The notes: a model not told the origin generated them from the sequence alone. Shown: positions 1 to 8,607, numbered from the stretch's first letter. The stretch: 64,000 bases of DNA from JANQOH01 sp965201115 (GCA_965201115.1 OZ241745.1:2542001-2606000), one strand, 5' to 3'. Program-made: numbers and translations.

Positions 1-68
1 CGCCGCGCCCGCGGGCCGCCCCGCCGACGCGGTCATGCTAGCACGTCCGCCGCGCCCGCGCCAACACG

Positions 69-95
69 AAAAAACCGGCATGCCGCGCGCCGGCA
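69..95 (-). terminator. rho-independent terminator after the cupredoxin gene
   Basis: Read on the minus strand, a CCGGC/GCCGG stem with a short loop is followed directly by six T residues. It lies 11 bases beyond the stop codon of the minus-strand cupredoxin gene, where an intrinsic terminator is expected. The stem is only five G/C pairs but the U-tract is clean. Confidence 0.55.
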
Positions 96-105
96 GGGCC
101 GGGGG

Positions 106-468
106 TCACTCGGCGGCGACCACCGTCAGCGTGGCCTTCATGGGCGGATGCACGCCGCAGATGTAGGGGATTTCGGCGGGCGCGTCGAAGCGCAGCAGCG
201 CGGTGCCGCCCGGCATCATGATGCCGGTGTTGAACTCGCGCATTTCGCCGACGGCGCTATGTTCGATATTGTGGGTATTGGTGAAGTGGATGCAGTCGCC
301 CTGACGCACCTCGACGTGCGAAGGGACGAAGGTCCAGGTGATTTCCACTCGGTGGACCTCGGCGCACTCGTCGGCGCTGCGCACATTCGTTACCCCCTCG
401 CCGGCGAGCGCGGGCGCGGCGGCGGCGAGACACGCGGCGCACGCCGCAAGAAACGGAAGTCGGCTCAT
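106..468 (-). CDS. Small secreted cupredoxin-like copper protein
   Basis: A 120-residue protein with a Sec signal peptide (hydrophobic stretch ending LAAAAPALA, residues 4-22). The mature part reads as a plastocyanin-like fold. An early His sits in the THNIEHS segment (residues 65-71), and near the C-terminus comes C-G-V-H-P-P-M (residues 104-110), which supplies the Cys, His and Met ligands of a type 1 copper centre. It is therefore probably a periplasmic electron carrier or copper carrier. The ATG follows MSRLPF; longer readings upstream lack signal-peptide character. The gene stands alone, divergent from the hisN-type gene and followed by a terminator. The partner redox enzyme is not visible here. 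Confidence 0.8.
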   Translation of the reverse strand: MSRLPFLAACAACLAAAAPALAGEGVTNVRSADECAEVHRVEITWTFVPSHVEVRQGDCIHFTNTHNIEHSAVGEMREFNTGIMMPGGTALLRFDAPAEIPYICGVHPPMKATLTVVAAE

Positions 469-621
469 GGCGTCATGACCATCGCAGGTTCGGAACGGGG
501 GCGGCACGCTGGCGGCCGCGCCGCGCCGAGTCAAGCGCGGCCCCGCGCGCTTGGGCCGCCGGCGGCCCGTCGGCCTCTTGGCCGCGGCGGCCCCCCGCGG
601 GCGGCGCGCGCGCCCGCGCTC

Positions 622-792
622 ATGGCGGCGCCGGCGGCCGCGCCCGATGCGCCCATCGATCGCACGGCGGCGACCTGCCTCGCGGGGCCGGACGGGCGCG
701 GCTGGGCGCGCTTTCCGTGGGGCGCGCCGGCGGCGGACCTTGCGGCGGCGATTCGCCGTTTCATGGCGCGCGAGAGCAGCGATGGCGGTTGA
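622..792 (+). CDS. Possible small hypothetical protein upstream of hisN
   Basis: A 56-codon frame whose stop overlaps the start of the next gene by 11 bases, which would fit translational coupling. The product is Ala/Arg-rich with a CLAGPDGRGWARFPWG segment and has no recognised domain. In DNA of this composition short open frames arise easily, so the overlap is the only real argument. The stretch from 469 to 621 holds no other gene and should contain the divergent promoters. Confidence 0.25.
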   Translation: MAAPAAAPDAPIDRTAATCLAGPDGRGWARFPWGAPAADLAAAIRRFMARESSDGG

Positions 793-1570
793 GACCGCGG
801 AGCTGCTTGCGTTCGCCCACACGCTGGCGGACGCGGCGGGCGCGGTTGTGCGCCGCCACTTCCGCCGCGCGCCGGACATCGCGCAGAAGGACACGCCGCC
901 GGGGCGCGGCCAGCCGGTGACGGAAGCCGACCGCGGCGCCGAGGAAGCCATGCGCGCGCGCATCGAGGCGCGCTACCCGGACCACGGCATTCTCGGCGAG
1001 GAGTGGGGCGCCGTCCGGCCCAATGCGCCGTGGCGGTGGGTTTTGGACCCCATCGACGGCACGCGGGCGTTTCTCGCGGGCTTCCCGTTGTTCGGCGCGA
1101 TGATCGGCCTGACCTTCGAGGGGCGGCCGGTGCTGGGAATCGTCGATCAGCCCGTGCTTGGAGAGCGCTTCTCAGGCTCGCCGCAAGGCGCGGAGCTGAA
1201 CGGCGCGCCGATAACGCGCCGGCCCTGCGCCGGTCTCGATGCGGCGGTGGCGGCGGTTACCGACCCGTCGATGTTCGCGGCGCCCGCGGAACTGGCGGCC
1301 TATGCGTATTTGCGCCGCCGCGCGGCCGCCGTGCAGCTCGGCGGCAACTGCTACGCCTATGCGATGCTCGCGGCGGGATGGCTCGACCTTGTAGTCGAGG
1401 CCGATCTCAAGCCGTGGGACGTCTGCGCGCTGGTTCCGCTGGTCGAGGCGGCGGGGGGAATCGTCGCCGGATGGGACGGCGGCGCGGCGACCGATTCGGC
1501 GAAAATCGTCGCGTGCGGCGACCGCCGCGTGTACGACGAAATCGCGCCGCTGCTCGCCGGCGCCGCCTGA
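782..1570 (+). CDS. hisN: Inositol-monophosphatase family phosphatase, probably histidinol-phosphatase (HisN type)
   Basis: A 262-residue member of the IMPase family. Family hallmarks are present: GEEWG (metal-binding Glu), the DPIDGT signature at about residue 85 carrying the catalytic Asp/Thr, and a C-terminal LKPWDVCAL motif with the second metal-binding Asp. In alphaproteobacteria this subfamily (about 260 residues) commonly supplies histidinol-phosphate phosphatase, removing phosphate in the penultimate segment of histidine synthesis. Substrate cannot be fixed from sequence alone; inositol-1-phosphate or 3'-phosphoadenosine phosphate are alternatives. The ATG at 782 gives the usual length. 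No other his genes are nearby. Confidence 0.8.
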   Translation: MAVETAELLAFAHTLADAAGAVVRRHFRRAPDIAQKDTPPGRGQPVTEADRGAEEAMRARIEARYPDHGILGEEWGAVRPNAPWRWVLDPIDGTRAFLAGFPLFGAMIGLTFEGRPVLGIVDQPVLGERFSGSPQGAELNGAPITRRPCAGLDAAVAAVTDPSMFAAPAELAAYAYLRRRAAAVQLGGNCYAYAMLAAGWLDLVVEADLKPWDVCALVPLVEAAGGIVAGWDGGAATDSAKIVACGDRRVYDEIAPLLAGAA

Positions 1571-1619
1571 CGAGCGCCGCGCCGCGGCGTTCCCGGCCCG
1601 GGCGGCAGGCGCGCGCGAA

Positions 1620-2429
1620 CTACGCGCCGACGCGGCCCAGGAAGCCTCCGAGGGCGGCGTTGAAGCGCGCGGGCTGCTCGACATTCGCCAAATGCGCGGC
1701 CTGCGAGATGACGATGAGCTCCGACGCGGCGATGCGCTCATGAATCGCCCGGTGCGCGGCGACGGGGGTCGCGGGGTCGTCCTCGCCCGCGACCAGCAGC
1801 GCGGGGGCGCGGATTTCCGACACGCGCTTGAGATAGTCGATGCCGGCGATGGCATGGCAGCAGCCGACGAACCCCTCGACCGGCGTGGCGCGGATCATGG
1901 CGCCGATGCGCGCGAGTTCCGGCCCGTCCGATTCGCGGTACCCCTCGGTGAACCACCGCGCGAGGGTGGCGTCGGCGAGCGCGGCCATGCCTTTTTCCCG
2001 CGCGCCGGCGATGCGCTCGGCCCACATGGCCTGCGCGCCTTCGGGCCATTCGGCCACCGTGTTGCACAGCGCCAGCGCGCTCACGCGGTCGCCGCGATGG
2101 ATGCCGAGATGCTGACCGATCATCCCGCCCATCGAGCAGCCGCAGAAGGCGCTCTTTTCGATTCCGAGCGCGTCCCACAGCGCAAGGATGTCGGCGGCCA
2201 GCAACGCCATGTCGTAGGCCCCCGCGGGCGCCTCGGTGCGGCCGTGGCCGCGCGTGTCGTAGCGCAGCACGCGCCGGCGGTCGGAAAACGCCGCCGCCTG
2301 CGCGTCCCACATGCCCATGTTCGACGCCAGGCTGTTGGAAAAGGTAAGAACCGGCGCGTCTTCCGGCCCCTCGAGGCGGTATGCGATCTCGATGCCGTTG
2401 GCGCGCACGGCGCGGATGGCGTCGGACAT
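1620..2429 (-). CDS. Alpha/beta hydrolase, 3-oxoadipate enol-lactonase-like
   Basis: A 269-residue alpha/beta hydrolase. The nucleophile elbow is GCSMGG (Ser near residue 96). The acid is in the GEDDPATP loop, and the catalytic His is in AAHLANVEQP near the C-terminus. The layout matches PcaD-type 3-oxoadipate enol-lactonases, which open the enol-lactone in the beta-ketoadipate pathway. The start is an ATG with a GGGGAG ribosome-binding site eight bases upstream. It stands between convergent hisN and divergent ETF-QO genes with no other aromatic-degradation genes, so the exact substrate is uncertain. Confidence 0.75.
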   Translation of the reverse strand: MSDAIRAVRANGIEIAYRLEGPEDAPVLTFSNSLASNMGMWDAQAAAFSDRRRVLRYDTRGHGRTEAPAGAYDMALLAADILALWDALGIEKSAFCGCSMGGMIGQHLGIHRGDRVSALALCNTVAEWPEGAQAMWAERIAGAREKGMAALADATLARWFTEGYRESDGPELARIGAMIRATPVEGFVGCCHAIAGIDYLKRVSEIRAPALLVAGEDDPATPVAAHRAIHERIAASELIVISQAAHLANVEQPARFNAALGGFLGRVGA

Positions 2430-2532
2430 GGCGTTTCTCCCCGCGCGCCGGCGAATCGGCTTCGCCGCGGGGCTGGCGCGCCGCCGCCCCGCCGCGTAAT
2501 CTCACGCCCATAATAGGCGGGCGGGCGGCGCA

Positions 2533-4170
2533 ATGGAACGCGAATCGATGGAGTTCGACGCCGCGATCGTCGGCGCCGGCCCGGCCGGGCTGGCGGCGGC
2601 GATTCGCCTGAAGCAGCGCGACCCCGCGCGCGCCGTGTGCGTCGTCGAGAAAGGCTCGGAAGTCGGCGCGCACATCATGTCGGGCGCGGTGTTCGAGTCG
2701 CGCGCGCTCGACGAGCTCCTGCCCGATTGGCGCGACCGCGGCGCGCCCGTCTCCGATCCGGTGACCGAGGAGCGCTTCCTGGCGCTGTCGGAGCGCGGCG
2801 GGTTCGCTGTGCCGCACGCGCTGCTGCCGCCGGCCATGCGCAACCGGGGCAACTACGTCATCAGTCTGGGCGCGCTGTGCCGATGGCTCGCCGCGCAGGC
2901 GGAAGAACTCGGCGTGGAGATTTACCCGGGTTTCGCCGCGACCGAGGTTCTTTACGATTCGGGCGGCGCGGTCGCCGGAATCGCCACCGGCGACATGGGC
3001 GTTACGAAGGCCGGGGAGCGCGGCGCGAATTACCAGCCGGGGGTGGAGCTCCGCGCGCGGATTACGCTGTTCGCCGAGGGCTGCCGCGGAAGCCTGGGCG
3101 GCGCGCTGATGACGCGCTTCGGCCTGCGCGCCGGCGTCCATCCGCAGACCTACGGACTCGGCCTGAAGGAACTGTGGGAGCTGGCGCCGGAGCGCCACCG
3201 CCCCGGGCTGGTCATGCATACCGTGGGCTGGCCGCTCGACCGGCGGACGTATGGCGGGTCGTTCCTCTATCATTTCGGCGAGCGGCTGGCCGCCGTGGGC
3301 TTCGTGGTGGGGCTGGATTACCGGAATCCGTGGCTCAGCCCCTACGAGGAGTTCCAGCGTTTCAAGACCCACCCGAAAATACGCGGGTTTTTCGAGGGCG
3401 GGCGGCGGATCGCCTATGGCGCGCGCGCGCTCAACGAGGGCGGCCTGCAAAGCCTGCCGAAACTCGCGTTTCCCGGCGGCGCGCTGATCGGCTGCGAGGC
3501 GGGAACACTCAACGTGCCCAAGATTAAAGGCACGCACACGGCGATGAAATCCGGAATGCTGGCGGCGGAGGCCGCATGCGGCGCGCTGGCGGCGAACGAT
3601 GGCGCGGCGATCGGGATTTCCGCCTACGAGACCGCGTTCCGCGAGTCGTGGGCGGGCGCGGAGTTGCGCCGCGCGCGCAATGTGCGGCCGGGTTTCAAAT
3701 GGGGGTTATGGGCCGGCGTGTTGCATGCGGGTTTCGACCAGCTCGTGCTGCGCGGGCGCGCGCCGTGGACGCTGGCGCACGGGCGCCGCGACCGCGGCGC
3801 CACACTCCCGGCCGCCGAATGCGCGCCGATCGCGTATCCCAAACCCGACGGCGAATTGACCTTCGACCGCTTGACCAATCTCGCCTATTCCGGCGTGGCG
3901 CACGAAGAGGACCAGCCCGCGCATCTGAAAGTGGCCGACGAGGCGGCGGCGATCGCGACGACGCTCGCCGTGTACGAAGCGCCGGAACAGCGCTATTGCC
4001 CCGCCGGGGTCTATGAGATCGTGCGCGGCGCCGACGGCGCGAACCCCCGCCTCCAAATCAACGCGCAGAACTGCATCCACTGCAAGACCTGCGACATCAA
4101 GGACCCGGCGAACAACATCCGCTGGACCCCCCCCGAAGGCGGCGGCGGCCCGAACTACCCGAATATGTAG
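2533..4170 (+). CDS. Electron transfer flavoprotein-ubiquinone oxidoreductase
   Basis: A 545-residue protein, the usual size for ETF-QO. The N-terminal FAD-binding motif is VGAGPAGLAAAIRL (residues 12-25) followed by the VVEKGSEVGAHIMSG segment typical of the family. The C-terminus carries the 4Fe-4S ferredoxin-like motif CIHCKTCDIKDP preceded by a distant Cys in RYCPAGVYE. It passes electrons from reduced ETF, loaded by acyl-CoA and other dehydrogenases, into ubiquinone at the inner face of the membrane. The ETF subunits are not in the window. Two in-frame ATGs exist (2533 and 2548); the second starts directly before the FAD domain. Confidence 0.93.
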   Translation: MERESMEFDAAIVGAGPAGLAAAIRLKQRDPARAVCVVEKGSEVGAHIMSGAVFESRALDELLPDWRDRGAPVSDPVTEERFLALSERGGFAVPHALLPPAMRNRGNYVISLGALCRWLAAQAEELGVEIYPGFAATEVLYDSGGAVAGIATGDMGVTKAGERGANYQPGVELRARITLFAEGCRGSLGGALMTRFGLRAGVHPQTYGLGLKELWELAPERHRPGLVMHTVGWPLDRRTYGGSFLYHFGERLAAVGFVVGLDYRNPWLSPYEEFQRFKTHPKIRGFFEGGRRIAYGARALNEGGLQSLPKLAFPGGALIGCEAGTLNVPKIKGTHTAMKSGMLAAEAACGALAANDGAAIGISAYETAFRESWAGAELRRARNVRPGFKWGLWAGVLHAGFDQLVLRGRAPWTLAHGRRDRGATLPAAECAPIAYPKPDGELTFDRLTNLAYSGVAHEEDQPAHLKVADEAAAIATTLAVYEAPEQRYCPAGVYEIVRGADGANPRLQINAQNCIHCKTCDIKDPANNIRWTPPEGGGGPNYPNM

Positions 4171-4172
4171 GC

Positions 4173-4425
4173 TCAATTGGCGAATCGTGTGTACGCGGTG
4201 TTCATTGCGGCGGTCAGGCAAGTCCTCGGCGACGCGGGTGCGGCGAGTCCGATGAGGTGGAACCGCCGCAGATATCTGTCGGGATACCTTGTCGCGATGC
4301 CGCGAAAGCCGCGCAGGAAGCCCTTCAACCGGCTGTGACGGCTGTTGACGGTCTGAATGCGGAAGGGCGTCGCGCACCCGCTCGCCGGCGCTCGTGTTGA
4401 GCGCCTCGCAACGCACGCCGAGGGG
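4173..4425 (-). pseudogene. C-terminal relic of an IS1595-family (ISXO2-like) transposase, frameshifted
   Basis: On the minus strand, one frame (4173-4364) encodes a 63-residue tail with IQTVNSRHSRLKGFL and RYLRRFHLI, characteristic of the end of ISXO2-like DDE transposases, ending TRFAN and a stop. The preceding segment EALNTSAGERVRDA lies in the neighbouring frame, so at least one indel separates the halves. Nothing upstream of about 4425 resembles the rest of the transposase. The relic ends three bases from the ETF-QO stop. Family assignment rests on recalled motif similarity. Confidence 0.65.
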
Positions 4426-4427
4426 GA

Positions 4428-4605
4428 AGCGCAACCCCGCCGCGGGCGGGGCCCGGGACCGCGGGCGTCCCCGCCCGCACGTCTCGACGCTACGGGCGCC
4501 GGAGAGCAGGGCGCGGCGCCCGTGCTTTCCCGCCAACGCAGTGCCGCGCGGCAACGTGCGGGCAGGATGCCCGCGGTCCCGGGCAGTCCGCGCCTTCGGC
4601 GCGGC
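4428..4605. repeat. Two palindromic REP-like elements in opposite orientation
   Basis: Two members of the window-wide palindrome family. The first (4428-4484) is on the minus strand and carries the GGGACGCCCGC variant of the hairpin. The second (4553-4605) is on the plus strand and begins ACGTGCGGGCAGGATGCCCG. They fill the gap between the transposase relic and the NDUFA9-like gene. No gene was found in this stretch. Confidence 0.7.
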
Positions 4606-4685
4606 GGCGCCGTCGACGCGCCGCCGCCGGACCAGTAGAAAGGCGCGCGCCCCGCAGCGGCGGCGGGACGCGCGCGGAGGGCTTC

Positions 4686-5654
4686 ATGACCGTAACCCAG
4701 GCGACGGTGTTCGGCGCAACGGGTTTTGTCGGCCGCTACCTCGTCAAGCGACTCGCCGGGGCCGGCGCGCGCGTGATCGCGGCCGCGCGCCGGCCCGAAC
4801 GCGCGGGGTTTCTCAAGCCCATGGGCGATGTGGGGCAGATACTCCCCGTCGCCGCCGACATTCGCGACCGCGCATCCGCCGCCGCTGCGGTCGCCGGGTC
4901 CGACGTCGTTGCGAACCTCGTCGGCATTCTTCACGAGTCCGGCGGCCAGCGCTTTTCCGCCGTCCACGCGCAGGGCGCGGAGAACGTCGCGCTGGCGGCG
5001 GCGGGCGCGGGCGCGGCGCGCCTGATCCACGTCTCCGCGCTGGGCGCCGGGCCGGCCGCGGCCAGCCGCTACGGGCGCAGCAAGGCCGCCGGAGAGGCCG
5101 CGGTGCGCGCGGCGTTCCCCGCCGCCGCCATCGTCCGGCCGAGCCTGGCGTTCGGCCCGGAAGACGAGTTTCTCAACCGCTTCGCGGCGCTGGCGCGGTT
5201 CGCGCCGGCGCTGCCGCTCATCGACGGCGGGCGCACGCGCTTCCAGCCGCTCCATGTACAGGACCTGGCCGAGGCGCTGGCGCGCGTGGCCCGGCGCCGC
5301 GGCGCCGAGGGCGAAACATGGGAGCTCGGCGGCCCGCGCGTGTACACATTCCGCGAACTGCTCGAGCTCGTGCTTGCGGTTACCGGCCGGCGCGCCTTTC
5401 TCGCGCCCGCGCCCCGGGCGCTGCTGGCGCTCCAGGCGCGCGTGCTGGAGCTGCTTCCGCGCCCGCCGCTGACCCGCGACCAAATCGCGATGCTGAGCGA
5501 CGACAGCGTGGCGGGCGCCGACCCCGGCGCCGGGCGGATCGGCGATCTCGGCATTGCGCCCGCCGCCCTCGAGGCGATCGCCCCCGAAATACTGGCGCCG
5601 TTCCGCCGCGGCGCGCCGCGGCGGGGTTTGACACGTAACGGCGCCGAAACCTAG
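4686..5654 (+). CDS. NDUFA9-like (complex I 39-kDa type) NAD(P)-binding protein
   Basis: A 322-residue extended short-chain dehydrogenase-type protein. The Rossmann motif GATGFVGRYL (residues 10-19) binds the nucleotide. SALGAG and Y-G-R-S-K-A-A (a Y-x3-K variant) follow, then IVRPSLAFGPEDEFLNRFA, which is typical of NDUFA9-like homologues. In mitochondria this subunit holds NADPH at complex I; the bacterial homologue's job is less clear and may be assembly or quinone metabolism. It starts 80 bases after a palindromic repeat and precedes the ExbB-like cassette by 70 bases. Confidence 0.8.
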   Translation: MTVTQATVFGATGFVGRYLVKRLAGAGARVIAAARRPERAGFLKPMGDVGQILPVAADIRDRASAAAAVAGSDVVANLVGILHESGGQRFSAVHAQGAENVALAAAGAGAARLIHVSALGAGPAAASRYGRSKAAGEAAVRAAFPAAAIVRPSLAFGPEDEFLNRFAALARFAPALPLIDGGRTRFQPLHVQDLAEALARVARRRGAEGETWELGGPRVYTFRELLELVLAVTGRRAFLAPAPRALLALQARVLELLPRPPLTRDQIAMLSDDSVAGADPGAGRIGDLGIAPAALEAIAPEILAPFRRGAPRRGLTRNGAET

Positions 5655-5724
5655 TGTCGCCTTGCGGGGCGCGCGCGGCCGCTCGAGCCCGGCGCGGGAG
5701 ATTACGACAAGGCGGGCGAATCGC

Positions 5725-6420
5725 ATGAACAGTCCCAACGCGCTGCTCTACAAGTGGCTGATCGTCAATTCGTTCGCCGCGCTGCTGGTCTACATCGCGT
5801 GGCTGCGGGACTGGATAGCGCTCGTGATCGAGAGCGACGCGAGCTATATCAGCCTCGTCATCGGCGTCGTGTTCCTGGTCTTCTGGGCCGTCAGCTCGTT
5901 CCATATCGTGAGCCTCAACCGCGAGATCGTGCGGTTTTCCGGGCGCGCCGAGTCCGGCCTGGCGGCGGAGTATGTGGGCAAGCTGCGCGCCAAGGCCGCC
6001 AAAACCGCCGGCGCGCCGCTCGATCAGGGCATGCTCGCCGGCGCGCTCAGGGCGCGCCTGTTCCTGCCCATCCAGATAATCGACTACGTCGCCAACGTGC
6101 TGATCCTGCTCGGTCTTATCGGAACGGTGGTGGGCTTCGTCATCGCCGTGAGCGGCCTTGGCGACAGCATCGCCGGCGGGACCAATCTCGAACGCGTACA
6201 AGGCGTGCTCGGCCAAATCGTCAACGGCATGGGCGTGGCGCTGTTCACCACCCTCGTCGGCGCGATCCTCGGCGGCCTGTGGCTGGAGATCCACTACCGG
6301 ATGCTCGCCCGCGCCGCCGGCGGGCTGGCGATCGACATTGTGGAATACGCCGATGTCGAGGTCGTGCCCGGCCTCGCCGCCGCTGCGCTCGGCCGCGCGC
6401 CGGGCGCCGCGCCGCGATGA
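5725..6420 (+). CDS. MotA/TolQ/ExbB-family proton-channel subunit
   Basis: A 231-residue membrane protein. Two hydrophobic helices lie near residues 11-60. A cytoplasmic stretch with conserved charged residues follows, then two long helices (about 113-138 and 160-190) around LLGLIGTVVGFVIA and GVALFTTLVGAILGGL. The latter pair is the signature of TolQ/ExbB/MotA channel subunits, which couple ion flow to work in the envelope. The start is the ATG followed by NSPNALL; an upstream ATG at 5662 adds a poor N-terminus. Its stop overlaps the next start (ATGA), so a partner relationship is likely. It is not accompanied by tonB, tolA or pal. Confidence 0.8.
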   Translation: MNSPNALLYKWLIVNSFAALLVYIAWLRDWIALVIESDASYISLVIGVVFLVFWAVSSFHIVSLNREIVRFSGRAESGLAAEYVGKLRAKAAKTAGAPLDQGMLAGALRARLFLPIQIIDYVANVLILLGLIGTVVGFVIAVSGLGDSIAGGTNLERVQGVLGQIVNGMGVALFTTLVGAILGGLWLEIHYRMLARAAGGLAIDIVEYADVEVVPGLAAAALGRAPGAAPR

Positions 6421-7013
6421 ACGGCTTCGACCTCTTCGAGACCGGCGACCGCGAACCCGCCGGCATCGCCTTCCGCGATGTGCTGTTCCTCATGGTGTTC
6501 AGCCTCGTGGTGGTGATCTTCCTGCTCACATTTCTCATCAACCCGGTGCAGAAGCCCGACGAAGTGCCGCTGCGCACGCAAATCCTCATCGAGATAACGT
6601 GGCCCTCGGGCACCGCCTACGATATCGACCTGTGGGGCATGGGCCCCGACGGCGTGCCCGTCGGCTGGGGCATCTACGAGGCCGGCCCGTCGCTCAACCT
6701 GGAGCGCGACGACCGCGGCAGGATCAACGACACCTCGGAACTCAACTACGAATGGATGTCGATACGCGCGCGCGACCCCGGCGAATACACGATCAACGTG
6801 CATCTCTACAACGAATACGGCGAGGCGCTGCCCGTGCCCGTCAAGGTCCGCGTCGCCGGCAAGGGCGATCTCGGCGAAATCCACAGCGAGGAAGTGCTGC
6901 TCACGCGCCGCAAGGAAGAAATCACCGTCGTCCGCTTCACGCTCGACAACGACGGCGGGCTGGTCGAGGACAGCGTCCACGATCTCCACAAGTCCATTAT
7001 CTCGCAACGCTGA
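6417..7013 (+). CDS. One-TM protein with periplasmic beta domain, candidate partner of the channel subunit
   Basis: A 198-residue protein. It has a short cytoplasmic N-terminus and a single helix (about residues 23-44, LFLMVFSLVVVIFLLTFLI), then a periplasmic domain. That topology is the one seen in ExbD/TolR. The periplasmic part does not look like ExbD: it starts ITWPSGTAYDIDLWGMGPDG, more like the beta-sandwich domains (DUF2135/YfaP type) of some secreted proteins. Overlap with the channel gene by four bases supports co-translation. It may transmit the channel's motion to an envelope target through this domain; this is inference. Confidence 0.65.
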   Translation: MNGFDLFETGDREPAGIAFRDVLFLMVFSLVVVIFLLTFLINPVQKPDEVPLRTQILIEITWPSGTAYDIDLWGMGPDGVPVGWGIYEAGPSLNLERDDRGRINDTSELNYEWMSIRARDPGEYTINVHLYNEYGEALPVPVKVRVAGKGDLGEIHSEEVLLTRRKEEITVVRFTLDNDGGLVEDSVHDLHKSIISQR

Positions 7014-7029
7014 AGGGGAGGCCCCGCCC

Positions 7030-7512
7030 GTGTCGGACGTCATGGCCGCCATCGTCTTGTACGCGCTCTACGCCGCCACGGTGGCGTTCCTGTTCGCGAT
7101 GCTGTTCATTCGCGACTGGCGGCGCTGGTGGTTGCGGCTCGCCACCGTCGCCGTCGGCTGCGCCGCCGCCGCCTACCCGGTTTTCGTCGCGCGCACGACG
7201 CTCGGCTACCCCGATCCCTGGCCGGAAGACGGGCGCTACGAAATGCTCGGCTGGCAAATCGACGAACCGGAACGCGCCATATACATGTTTCTGGTAAACC
7301 CCGACGGGCCGGAGCCGCTCCACTACCGCGTGCCGTTCGATCTGCGCACGGCCATAGCGCTCCAGGACGCGGCGGCGCAAATGGGCATATACAAGGAGCG
7401 CGCGGTCATCGTCCGCCGCGACCCGGAAACCGGCGAGATCGGCTACGAACTCGCGTTCGCGAAGCGCTTCCCCGACGACGCCGAAATCGAAATCGGACAG
7501 GAGGCCCCGTAG
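7030..7512 (+). CDS. Membrane protein of unknown function, first of a paralogous pair
   Basis: A 160-residue protein with two N-terminal helices (about residues 5-27 and 34-52) and a C-terminal soluble domain starting LGYPDPWPEDGRYE. No family is recognised. Its soluble domain resembles the next gene's: both have P-[DN]-P-[WY]-P, then G-x-Y, then a YMF segment, suggesting tandem duplication. It probably begins at GTG 7030, with AGGGGAGG just upstream; an ATG eleven bases further in is out of frame. The third gene of the channel cassette. Confidence 0.6.
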   Translation: MSDVMAAIVLYALYAATVAFLFAMLFIRDWRRWWLRLATVAVGCAAAAYPVFVARTTLGYPDPWPEDGRYEMLGWQIDEPERAIYMFLVNPDGPEPLHYRVPFDLRTAIALQDAAAQMGIYKERAVIVRRDPETGEIGYELAFAKRFPDDAEIEIGQEAP

Positions 7513-7514
7513 CG

Positions 7515-8000
7515 ATGCCCGGATTCGACCCCGATATCCACCACGCCGCGCTGCTCGCGATCCACGTCGGCTGCGTCGCGCTGATCGTGCTTGCCGTGCT
7601 CACGCGCCGGCGCGGGTTGCGCCCGCCCGCCGTCGCAGCCGGCGCGGCGGCGCTGTGGCTGCCGCTGTTCGCGCTCACCGACACGCTGGGCCGGCCCAAC
7701 CCGTACCCGCCGGAGGGGGACTACAAGGTAATCGCCAGCAAGCTCGACAAGGACACAAGCAGTTTCTACATGTTCGTCGATACCCTCGGCGCCGATCCCA
7801 CGCCGCGCGTCTATGCGATCCGCTTCGACCCGCACCAATACGAACGCTTCGAGCAAACCGCGTCGGATTACGAGCAGCAGGTGCTGCGGCTGACGCATGG
7901 CGGCGGGAACTACGAAGTGACGTATGTGGACTACATGCCGCCCGACCTGCTCAAGGACGGGCTGATGCGCGGCTGGCAGGCGCCGCGCGAGACCGACTGA
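7515..8000 (+). CDS. Membrane protein of unknown function, second of the paralogous pair
   Basis: A 161-residue protein with two predicted N-terminal helices and a soluble domain beginning LGRPNPYPPEGDYK. It shares the P-[DN]-P-[WY]-P / G-x-Y / YMF pattern with the preceding gene, two bases away. The C-terminal part has acidic and Tyr-rich segments (DYEQQVL, YVDYMPPD). It ends with a TGATG overlap with the next gene. Function unknown; it belongs to the cassette by spacing and topology. Confidence 0.6.
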   Translation: MPGFDPDIHHAALLAIHVGCVALIVLAVLTRRRGLRPPAVAAGAAALWLPLFALTDTLGRPNPYPPEGDYKVIASKLDKDTSSFYMFVDTLGADPTPRVYAIRFDPHQYERFEQTASDYEQQVLRLTHGGGNYEVTYVDYMPPDLLKDGLMRGWQAPRETD

Positions 8001-8440
8001 TGCGCCGGCTCGCCCTCGCGGCCGCGGCGGCCGCCGCGCTGCTGGCCGGCGCCGCGCCCGAAAGCCGCGCCGCCGACATAACGCTGCGCGATGCATGGGC
8101 TCAGACGCGCGAGGGCCGCTCCGGCGGCGCCATCGTCGTCGGCTTCACCCTCGTCAACCGCGGCGGCATGGCCATGCTCGTCGGCGCCGAGAGCAGCGCC
8201 GGCGCGACGGCGCTCATCCGCTCCGACACCGACGGGCGCCCCGGCGGCGCGACCCGCGTCGTCGATCGGATGATGATAGGCCCCGGCGCCGAGATCGAGT
8301 TCCGCCCCGGCGAATACACCGTGGTTCTCACCGATCTGCGCGGCGCCCCGCGCGAGGGAGACCGCCTTGTCCTGCGCCTGGCCTTCGCCGACGGAACCGT
8401 CGCCGAAGCCGAAATCGTCCTCGCCGCCGGCGGCGCCTGA
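8000..8440 (+). CDS. Secreted PCu(A)C-like protein lacking the usual copper ligands
   Basis: A 146-residue protein with a clear signal peptide (residues 1-25). The mature domain begins ITLRDAWAQT and keeps the PCu(A)C framework: G-F-x-L-x-N-R-G-G, LVGAES, a PG-E-Y turn, then a late beta strand. The canonical Cu(I) ligands are not seen: the His after the LVGAES region reads Arg, and the H-x-M pair of the late loop reads Y-T-V. If the homology is right, copper binding is lost and the fold has another role. It closes the five-gene cassette, overlapping the preceding stop by one base. Confidence 0.6.
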   Translation: MRRLALAAAAAAALLAGAAPESRAADITLRDAWAQTREGRSGGAIVVGFTLVNRGGMAMLVGAESSAGATALIRSDTDGRPGGATRVVDRMMIGPGAEIEFRPGEYTVVLTDLRGAPREGDRLVLRLAFADGTVAEAEIVLAAGGA

Positions 8441-8607
8441 CCGCGCCGGCGCACTTGCTTCCGGGGCGCGGTTTGACCGCGCGCGCGGGCCGGGCTAATC
8501 CGGGTGCGCCGGCCTCCGGGCCGGCCCTGCGATTTGACCGCGCGCATCGGCGGGGCTACGGTAGCGGGCCGCATGAGACGCCGCGCATACGGGGACACTC
8601 GCGAAAC

